Assembly: GCA_023441845.1 (NCBI GenBank)
Contig: JAEZNF010000534.1
Coordinates: 1 to 6,705, forward strand
DNA from: Bacillota bacterium
GTDB lineage: Bacteria; Bacillota; Clostridia; Acetivibrionales; DSM-2933
Reading direction: 5' to 3'
DNA length: 6,705 bases
Under the pieces are notes generated by a model. The model did no database searches, was not told where the DNA came from, and saw nothing but the letters and a program-made list of their open reading frames with translations. A program made the position numbers and the translations under genes. This document shows, piece by piece, positions 1 to 4,717 of this stretch. Position 1 is the stretch's first letter. Each line of letters begins with the position of its first letter.

Positions 1-1437
1 TCTCTGGGTAAGCCCGGATATTATGATATTGTACACGACTGGCGGCTGGAATCGGCAGATTCGAAGAGTGACCTTGATAGTAAAACAGGCTCATACAAGG
101 TAGCCATACCTACGCGTTCCACAAAGGTTGATAATGTTTGGGATGAGGTTTTGCTTCAAGAACCTGTAAAGGGTAAGGTATGGAGGTTTTATATAAAGAA
201 GGCCATGGGTGATGATTATGTATATATACCCGAGTTGAGTCTGTCATGCTATTATTACGGTATCAAGCTTGATGTTCAGAGTTTTCTTAAAACCAAGTCC
301 ATAGATGTAAAGGGTAACAAATCTATTACTGACAATATTGCCAGGTGCTTTGATGAAAATGTTTTGACAAATTGCAGTGATGATAATCCTGCTAACCTGC
401 TGGTAGATTTCAAAGGACCCTCGTTGATAATTAACAGAATCCGAGTATTTGTAGGAACGGGACAGGATTCCGAAACAGACAGGATAATGATAGAAGCTGC
501 CAATAGTTTAGAGGATCTTAGGTCCAAAAAAAACTCTTATACGGTGATTTTTAACAGGGAAGATGCAGTTAAGTACCAGCAGTGGAAGGATGTGTATATA
601 AATATACCTATAAACAGGAGATATTGGAGTTTTACTGTAAATAGGGAGGACGCTCCTTCAAAGGTGCATATTTCGGATATTGAGTTTTGGGTTGATCAGA
701 GATACTTTAGTTATCCGCCAAGGCCACCTGAGAACTTTCGATTGGTTGATAGGGAAGAGACAAAAGCAACTCTTACATGGTCGTCTTCTAAGGACAGTAC
801 AGAATTTGTCCAATATAATATTTTCCGTGACGGTATTAAGATTGCATCAACCAAAGACGTGACTTTTACCGATGAGAACTTAAGTGCCGAAAGAGGCTAC
901 TCATATTCTGTACAAGCATATAATATTTCACGGAAATATTCCGAACAAAGTACACAGGTCATTGTAAACCCGTTTTCCCTTCAAGTTATAAAACCAAACA
1001 GCACGGAATCCGGTCAATCAGGACATGTAGCTGTAACAGAAACCCCAATGCCGACGGAGAAGATGAAACCGGTTATGGGTTTGCAGACCGTTTTACCTTT
1101 GGCTACTTCTGCAAAAAGTTTGGATAATAAAATTGCAACGACTGACAACGGCTCTAAAAAGGTTATGAGTGACCTGAATAGCAAAAATTCGCAAAATCAT
1201 GCAAAACAAAACTCAAAAAGCAAATTGCCGGGGTATATTTTTGCCCTGTTAATTTTGGCGCTTGTCATTTTTCTGACTTGGCTGATATTTATGATTTTGA
1301 AACTTAAGAAGAGAATGCTTATAAGCCAGAAAAAACGCGAGACAGAACTGAATGCAATTGAGCAGTTGCTGATGGAACAAAAAACAGAGCATGTTATCGA
1401 ACTGCTACGTAGAAAGAGTAAAAATAAGAAAGAATAA
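1..1437 (+). CDS. Membrane-anchored surface protein with discoidin-like and fibronectin type III domains (5'-truncated)
   Basis: The frame is open from the first base, so the gene starts upstream; the TTG at 151 is an internal Leu codon, not a start. 478 residues are visible (residue 1 = codon at base 1). Residues about 1-80 look like the end of one beta-sandwich carbohydrate-binding-type domain (the 'WRFYIKKA...YVYIPELSL' pattern) and about 116-231 like a second (LLVDF, IRVFVGTG, YWSFTV, ISDIEFW). Residues about 240-324 are a fibronectin type III domain (PPENFRLV, TLTW, YNIFRDG, YSYSVQAYN). A Ser/Thr/Asn/Lys-rich linker follows (325-408), then one membrane helix (about 411-433) and a 45-residue Lys/Arg-rich tail. 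The charges after the helix put the tail in the cytoplasm and the domains outside. There is no LPXTG or S-layer anchor. The role is unknown; binding of wall or extracellular glycans is inferred from the domain types. The next gene is convergent, so this one ends its transcription unit. Confidence 0.85.
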   Translation, partial: SLGKPGYYDIVHDWRLESADSKSDLDSKTGSYKVAIPTRSTKVDNVWDEVLLQEPVKGKVWRFYIKKAMGDDYVYIPELSLSCYYYGIKLDVQSFLKTKSIDVKGNKSITDNIARCFDENVLTNCSDDNPANLLVDFKGPSLIINRIRVFVGTGQDSETDRIMIEAANSLEDLRSKKNSYTVIFNREDAVKYQQWKDVYINIPINRRYWSFTVNREDAPSKVHISDIEFWVDQRYFSYPPRPPENFRLVDREETKATLTWSSSKDSTEFVQYNIFRDGIKIASTKDVTFTDENLSAERGYSYSVQAYNISRKYSEQSTQVIVNPFSLQVIKPNSTESGQSGHVAVTETPMPTEKMKPVMGLQTVLPLATSAKSLDNKIATTDNGSKKVMSDLNSKNSQNHAKQNSKSKLPGYIFALLILALVIFLTWLIFMILKLKKRMLISQKKRETELNAIEQLLMEQKTEHVIELLRRKSKNKKE

Positions 1438-1444
1438 GAGCCTT

Positions 1445-1497
1445 AAGGGGTATCGAGCCGCATCTGGCCCCCCTCGACTTTTGCAGAATTCCCCCTT
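1445..1497. repeat. GC-rich nested inverted repeat between convergent genes; possible two-way terminator or mobile-element remnant
   Basis: In the 99-base gap between the two convergent stop codons, AAGGGG (1445-1450) can pair with CCCCTT (1492-1497), and inside that TCGAG (1453-1457) with CTCGA (1473-1477). C-runs at 1468-1473 and 1491-1495 make the patch much richer in GC than the surrounding DNA. On the - strand the hairpin is followed by a pyrimidine-rich stretch, and on the + strand by only a few T's, so as an intrinsic terminator it is imperfect. Position favours a shared terminator for the FN3 gene and the regulator. The base composition also fits the leftover end of an inserted element, which could not be tested here. 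Confidence 0.4.
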
Positions 1498-1536
1498 TTA
1501 GAAATGACTGCTAATAAATAAAAAGTATAATTGGTT

Positions 1537-2202
1537 TTAGTCGTTAAAAATCAAGTTTCTAATGAATTTAACTTTGATTTTCTTTTCTGATAATTCCCTT
1601 GCAAGCTTTAGATATTCTTCATTATCAGGAGTGCTGACAAACTTTTTCAAGTCTTCGTCTTTTATATAATCTATCGGACCCTTTTTATGATCAGAATTAA
1701 AATACCTGTATGGTTGGCTGATCAAAGCCCTCCTTAAATCATTGTCGGTATTTTTGCGGTAGAAGAATGAAGGCTCTACACCTACATAATTGGCGAGAAT
1801 ATCAATTAATATTGGTGAAGGGCTCTCATCATTACCTTTTTCCATGTCTTCATAAATAGAAGGATCTATAACCCTGCCAGTTTTAGCAGTAATATCGTTG
1901 GATAATGCCTTGTAGGACATGTCTCCCCTGATAAGTCTTAGATTGGAAGCTTCAAACTCGGCTTCTTTTACTTTTTTTATATAGCCGGTTTCTTTTAAAA
2001 GCTCCTCTAAGGACATATTAAGAGCACGAGCTATTTTCTCCAAAGAATCAACTGTTGGGACAATTTCCTTCCCTGTTCTTGGATCACTCTCTTCAAGGTT
2101 TTTTATGTAAGTATGGCTAAGGCCGCACTTTTCGGAAAACTCCCTTAAAGAGAAACCGTCGGTTAATCTTCTTGTTCTTATCAAATTGCTTAAAAGACTC
2201 AA
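1537..2202 (-). CDS. XRE-family transcriptional regulator with two helix-turn-helix units
   Basis: A 221-residue protein. Residues 6-70 are a clear HTH_XRE domain: 'FSLREFSEKCGLSHTYIKNLE' is the helix-turn-helix core, followed by 'SLEKIARALNMSLEELL'. Residues about 88-148 repeat the layout (LRLIRGDMSYKALSNDI, SIYEDMEKG, ILIDILANYVGVEPSFFY) and read as a second, more diverged XRE-like unit. The last 60 residues are charged and unassigned. The start is TTG at 2202: an in-frame TGA lies only two codons upstream, so no earlier ATG/GTG/TTG is possible, and GGAGT (2211-2215 on the + strand, read in reverse) is a good ribosome binding site eight bases away. It is transcribed divergently from the SpoIIP-like gene. 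Two GTAAA-N6-TTTAC sites upstream, one probably inside its own leader, suggest autoregulation (inference). The effector and target genes are unknown. Confidence 0.9.
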   Translation of the reverse strand: MSLLSNLIRTRRLTDGFSLREFSEKCGLSHTYIKNLEESDPRTGKEIVPTVDSLEKIARALNMSLEELLKETGYIKKVKEAEFEASNLRLIRGDMSYKALSNDITAKTGRVIDPSIYEDMEKGNDESPSPILIDILANYVGVEPSFFYRKNTDNDLRRALISQPYRYFNSDHKKGPIDYIKDEDLKKFVSTPDNEEYLKLARELSEKKIKVKFIRNLIFND

Positions 2203-2249
2203 AATAAATCACTCCATTACTTTAATATGATTTCCCAAAAAACAACTTC

Positions 2250-2265
2250 GTAAAACCGAGTTTAC
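2250..2265. promoter_or_regulatory. Operator-like inverted repeat A, GTAAA-N6-TTTAC
   Basis: GTAAA (2250-2254), spacer ACCGAG, TTTAC (2261-2265): perfect 5-bp arms. It shares arm sequence and spacer length with site B at 2313-2328. It lies between the proposed regulator promoter and the regulator's start codon, where a bound protein would block transcription. Binding by the adjacent XRE protein is inferred. Confidence 0.5.
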
Positions 2266-2286
2266 ATATAAAGTGCACAAGAAAAA

Positions 2287-2313
2287 CAATATTATAATTA
2301 TATTATAATATTG
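2287..2313. repeat. 27-bp palindrome, 12-bp arms with 3-bp spacer
   Basis: CAATATTATAAT (2287-2298) and its exact reverse complement (2302-2313) flank TAT. The right arm is shared with the larger palindrome at 2302-2339, so the 12-mer occurs three times in alternating orientation (2287-2298, 2302-2313, 2328-2339). It is made only of A/T apart from one terminal C or G per arm, so it is a weak RNA hairpin; a DNA role (protein site or promoter) is more plausible than a terminator. Confidence 0.7.
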
Positions 2314-2330
2314 TAAACCTCAATTTACAA
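2302..2330 (-). promoter_or_regulatory. Probable promoter of the XRE regulator
   Basis: Read on the - strand: TTGTAA (2330-2325), 17-base spacer, TATAAT (2307-2302). The -10 is a perfect match and the -35 matches at 4 of 6 positions. Transcription would start near 2295 and give a leader of about 90 bases that contains site A. Site B lies in the spacer between the two boxes. An alternative on the same strand is TTTACA (2317-2312), 17 bases, TAATAT (2294-2289). Confidence 0.45.
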
Positions 2331-2339
2331 TATTATAAT
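2311..2339 (+). promoter_or_regulatory. Mirror-image promoter facing the SpoIIP-like gene
   Basis: TTGTAA (2311-2316), 17-base spacer, TATAAT (2334-2339): the symmetric partner of the - strand promoter, sharing the same palindrome and the same operator-like core. It would give the SpoIIP-like gene a long leader of about 175 bases, so a nearer promoter, possibly for a sporulation sigma factor, cannot be excluded. AT-rich DNA readily yields TATAAT by chance, which lowers confidence. Confidence 0.35.
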
Positions 2340-2481
2340 CTTCAATTTAATTTGTTATTCATAAAATATTAGTTTTTTTGAAATATGTCAATAGGCAAAC
2401 AAGGAATTTTTAAAAATAAAGAGCTTTTCTAAAATGAATTATAAATGAAAATTAGGTAAATAATATTATCTAAGTTATCCA

Positions 2482-2503
2482 TAATAAGGAATGACGCTTA
2501 TTA
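2482..2503. repeat. Short inverted repeat just upstream of the SpoIIP-like gene's ribosome binding site
   Basis: TAATAAG (2482-2488) and CTTATTA (2497-2503) around an 8-base spacer, ending six bases before the AGGAG ribosome binding site. It could be a weak mRNA hairpin or a protein site; it does not resemble GTAAA-N6-TTTAC. The stem has only one G-C pair. Confidence 0.35.
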
Positions 2504-2521
2504 AAGAGAGGAGAAATTCAA

Positions 2522-3364
2522 ATGAAAAAGGATAGTATCAAATTTACTATACTGATAATTGTTATCATAACACTGGCATTAAGCTTCTTCTACTTTTACA
2601 GGGGCTTAAAGAGTGATCTGGAGGCAATAATTACCGATAAAAATCTCAATATAAGAAATGATGGTAAATACAGCTACATATATACTGCAACACCCGCTCC
2701 TTTTAATACCCCCCGGCCAACATCGGAGAGCATATTTACACCGGCTATAGAATCGGCTTATTATATACAGACGACGCCAACTTATAATGCAACGGGCTCT
2801 GTAAAAGTTACTCAGGATTTGCAATCAACTCCGGCTCCGGCAAATTCGAAACGGATAATAATTTACAATACGCACCCGTTTGAAAAACTGGAGTCAGGGT
2901 GGGATATAGCTGAATATTCCAAAACTCTGGCAGACAAGTTAAATGATCTGGGAGTATTAAGTATTTTCCTTAACAATGGCAACATGCTGATAAAAGATTC
3001 TTATCTGAAATCAAGGAAACTTGTTGAAGAAAACATGGCTGACTATTCGGGAAACATAATTCTTGATATACATGCAATTGAAGATTTTCATATACCGAAT
3101 AAAGAAATCTCTATCTGGATTGGAAAAGGTAATTTGGGTTTTGAGAAAAACAGGGAATTTGCTGATAGTCTAGTGGCGCAGATAAATGACATTGAGCCTG
3201 AATTATCATGTGAAATCATAATGCATGATGAATATGTGTGGAACCAAGATTTGTCAGACAAAGCCATAATGATAATTATTGGAGATAAAAGCTCTACTGA
3301 GGAAAGAGCGAACCAAATTATTGATGTTTTATCGGTGGCTTTAGAGAATTTAAACTGTTTTTGA
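2522..3364 (+). CDS. Membrane-anchored SpoIIP-like (stage II sporulation protein P family) amidase homologue, probably altered active site
   Basis: A 280-residue protein starting at ATG 2522 with AGGAG (2509-2513) eight bases upstream. Residues 8-26 are an N-terminal membrane anchor; 50-108 is a Pro/Thr-rich extracytoplasmic linker; 110-278 is the SpoIIP-like domain. Family hallmarks are visible: 'IIIYNTHPFE' (H118, E121) for the usual YHTHT-E motif, 'IILDIHAIED' (H184) for the LDxHRD motif, and 'WNQDLS' (241-245 NQDLS). SpoIIP is a zinc-dependent cell-wall amidase/endopeptidase that helps degrade septal peptidoglycan during engulfment. Here the residue expected to be the Glu of the family's 'LLIEVG' strand is I252 (MIIIGD), and the Arg of HRD is gone, so zinc binding may persist while catalysis is doubtful. 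The protein is also shorter than typical SpoIIP. It may be a second, non-canonical copy that binds rather than cuts peptidoglycan. Motif comparison is from memory of the family. Confidence 0.85.
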   Translation: MKKDSIKFTILIIVIITLALSFFYFYRGLKSDLEAIITDKNLNIRNDGKYSYIYTATPAPFNTPRPTSESIFTPAIESAYYIQTTPTYNATGSVKVTQDLQSTPAPANSKRIIIYNTHPFEKLESGWDIAEYSKTLADKLNDLGVLSIFLNNGNMLIKDSYLKSRKLVEENMADYSGNIILDIHAIEDFHIPNKEISIWIGKGNLGFEKNREFADSLVAQINDIEPELSCEIIMHDEYVWNQDLSDKAIMIIIGDKSSTEERANQIIDVLSVALENLNCF

Positions 3365-3381
3365 ATTTTGGATTAAGATAT

Positions 3382-3398
3382 AAATATTCAGAATATTT
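3382..3398. repeat. 17-bp AT-only-armed palindrome upstream of the thiI promoter
   Basis: AAATATT (3382-3388), CAG, AATATTT (3392-3398), lying 18 bases after the SpoIIP-like stop codon and touching the -35 box of the thiI promoter. With no G-C pair in the stem it is unlikely to terminate transcription by itself. It might be an UP-like element or a protein site. Confidence 0.35.
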
Positions 3399-3426
3399 TG
3401 ACAATTGATTATTTTAAAGTTAAAAT
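3398..3426 (+). promoter_or_regulatory. Housekeeping (sigma-A type) promoter of thiI
   Basis: TTGACA (3398-3403), 17-base spacer, TAAAAT (3421-3426): a perfect -35 and a 5-of-6 -10 at ideal spacing. Transcription would start near 3433 and give a leader of about 34 bases carrying the GGAGG ribosome binding site (3456-3460). The TTG of the -35 box is in frame with thiI and can be mistaken for its start codon. Confidence 0.75.
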
Positions 3427-3466
3427 TTGTTTGTTGCGTTTTCTATATTGTAGGCGGAGGTTTAAA

Positions 3467-4645
3467 ATGAAGAAAATTATACTGGTGAGATATGGAGAAA
3501 TAATATTAAAAGGTTTGAACAGGCCGGTATTTGAAGAGAAACTGGTTGGAAATATAAAAAGAGCTTTATACGGAATAGGGAAAATAGAAGTTACAAGGTC
3601 TCAGGGGAGGATATATATAGAGCCCTATGAAGATGGATATGACTTTGATAATGCACTCGAAAAGCTCACAAGAGTCTTTGGCATTGTTTCTGTGAGTCCT
3701 GTATGGAAGATAAATACCGACTTCGAAGAGATGAAGAAATACTCTCTTGCGGTTGTTAAAGAACTTATTGAGAGGACGGGACACAAAACCTTTAAAGTAG
3801 AGGCCAAGAGAGGGAATAAGAAGTTTCCCATGGAGTCTCCTGAAATATGCCGTGAGCTTGGAGGCTATCTCCTCGAAAGCATACCTTCATTAAAGGTAGA
3901 TGTCAATAAGCCGGATTTCATAGTTTATATAGAAGCCAGGGAGCACTCCTACGTATACTCTGAAATCATTCCTGCAAACGGTGGAATGCCTATAGGGACA
4001 AACGGAAAGGCTGTGCTGCTGCTTTCGGGTGGTATCGACAGCCCCGTTGCCGGGTGGATGATAGCTAAACGAGGTGTTGAAATTGAAGCGGTACATTTCT
4101 ACAGCTATCCTTATACCAGCGAAAGGGCCAAGGACAAGGTTATCGAATTGACCAAAATACTATCGGCTTACTGTGGGCAAATTAACCTTCATGTTGTACC
4201 GTTTACCGATATACAGCTGGAAATAAATGAAAAGTGTCCTGAAGATGAGCTTACAATCATAATGAGAAGAGTGATGATGATTATTGCAGAAAGAATAGCG
4301 AAGTCTGTAGGGGCTCTGGCGCTGGTAACCGGTGAAAGCGTCGGACAGGTTGCAAGTCAAACAATCCAAAGCCTTGCTGTTACAAATGCGGTAGTGGATA
4401 TGCCTGTATTCAGACCTCTTATAGGAATGGATAAAAATGAGGTTATAGAAAAAGCGAGGAAAATAGGCACGTTTGAAACTTCTATTCTTCCGTATGAAGA
4501 TTGCTGTACGGTATTTGTTGCAAAACATCCCAAAACAAAACCGAGATTGGATAAGATATTGCTTTCTGAGGAGAACTTAGACATAGAAGATATGGTTAAT
4601 AAAGCTTTGGAAAATGTTGAAACAATAAAGATTTCCATAAAATAA
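3467..4645 (+). CDS. thiI: tRNA 4-thiouridine synthase / thiamine sulfur-transfer protein ThiI
   Basis: ThiI adenylates U8 of tRNA and replaces its oxygen with sulfur to make 4-thiouridine (s4U8); in many bacteria it also passes sulfur to ThiS for thiazole synthesis. It is cytoplasmic. 392 residues: an N-terminal ferredoxin-like region (1-60), a THUMP RNA-binding domain (about 61-165), then a PP-loop ATPase domain with 'LLSGGIDSPVAGW' (SGGIDSP 187-193), 'GESVGQVASQT' (289-299) and the conserved 'YEDCCTVF' (C346, C347). It ends after the PP-loop domain, so it lacks the C-terminal rhodanese domain of the E. coli form, as in other Gram-positive ThiI. The start is ATG 3467, six bases after GGAGG (3456-3460). 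An upstream in-frame TTG at 3398 would add 23 residues, but it is part of the promoter, and 'MKKIILVRYGEI' is the typical N-terminus. No cysteine desulfurase gene is adjacent in the window. Confidence 0.97.
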   Translation: MKKIILVRYGEIILKGLNRPVFEEKLVGNIKRALYGIGKIEVTRSQGRIYIEPYEDGYDFDNALEKLTRVFGIVSVSPVWKINTDFEEMKKYSLAVVKELIERTGHKTFKVEAKRGNKKFPMESPEICRELGGYLLESIPSLKVDVNKPDFIVYIEAREHSYVYSEIIPANGGMPIGTNGKAVLLLSGGIDSPVAGWMIAKRGVEIEAVHFYSYPYTSERAKDKVIELTKILSAYCGQINLHVVPFTDIQLEINEKCPEDELTIIMRRVMMIIAERIAKSVGALALVTGESVGQVASQTIQSLAVTNAVVDMPVFRPLIGMDKNEVIEKARKIGTFETSILPYEDCCTVFVAKHPKTKPRLDKILLSEENLDIEDMVNKALENVETIKISIK

Positions 4646-4688
4646 CTGGATGCATTATTTTTAAAGAGCGACAATATTTATATAGTGG

Positions 4689-4716
4689 GGATATAAATAG
4701 GTTAAGGATATAAATA
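4689..4716 (+). repeat. 11-bp direct repeat in the VanW gene leader, including its ribosome binding site
   Basis: GGATATAAATA occurs at 4689-4699 and 4706-4716 (17-base period), ending just before the ATG at 4718. The second copy supplies the ribosome binding site (AAGGA, 4704-4708); the first offers a similar GGGGA further up. It may only be a local duplication. Confidence 0.5.
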
Positions 4717-4717
4717 T

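Larger units (their letters stand above)
2302..2339. repeat. 38-bp perfect palindrome (16-bp arms, 6-bp spacer) containing operator-like site B
   Basis: ATTATAATATTGTAAA (2302-2317), spacer CCTCAA, and the exact reverse complement (2324-2339). The core GTAAA-N6-TTTAC (2313-2328) matches site A in arms and spacer length. Sixteen perfect base pairs is far more than a short operator needs, because the same sequence also forms a promoter-like element on each strand. Confidence 0.8.
2203..2521. other. Divergent regulatory region between the XRE regulator and the SpoIIP-like gene
   Basis: A 319-base gene-free stretch, strongly AT-rich. From left to right it holds the regulator's ribosome binding site (2211-2215), operator-like site A (2250-2265), a cluster of three alternating copies of a 12-mer (2287-2339) with operator-like site B and two opposed promoter-like sequences, about 140 bases in which I see nothing firm, a 7-bp inverted repeat (2482-2488 with 2497-2503, spacer of 8), and the SpoIIP-like gene's ribosome binding site AGGAG (2509-2513). 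No open frame with a credible ribosome binding site is present. Confidence 0.7.

Noticed and set aside
151..1437. TTG at 151 as start of the FN3 protein
   Set aside because: The frame is open back to base 1 with sensible beta-sandwich sequence and there is no ribosome binding site before 151; the gene begins outside the window.
2385..2432. 15-codon frame ATG 2385 to TAA in the divergent region
   Set aside because: No ribosome binding site precedes it and the peptide has no feature; length is within chance.
2456..2486. Possible forespore-type promoter (GTAAA ... CATAATA) for the SpoIIP-like gene
   Set aside because: CATAATA (2480-2486) fits a sigma-G/F -10, but the upstream half-match is poor and the spacer too long; not enough to call.
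4160..4528. 122-residue - strand frame opposite thiI
   Set aside because: It is antisense to conserved PP-loop coding sequence, with no recognisable domain and unusual composition; a shadow frame.
4617..4643. TTGAAA-N15-TAAAAT at the end of thiI as a promoter for the VanW gene
   Set aside because: The spacer is two bases short of optimal and the hexamers lie in coding DNA; read-through from thiI explains expression equally well.
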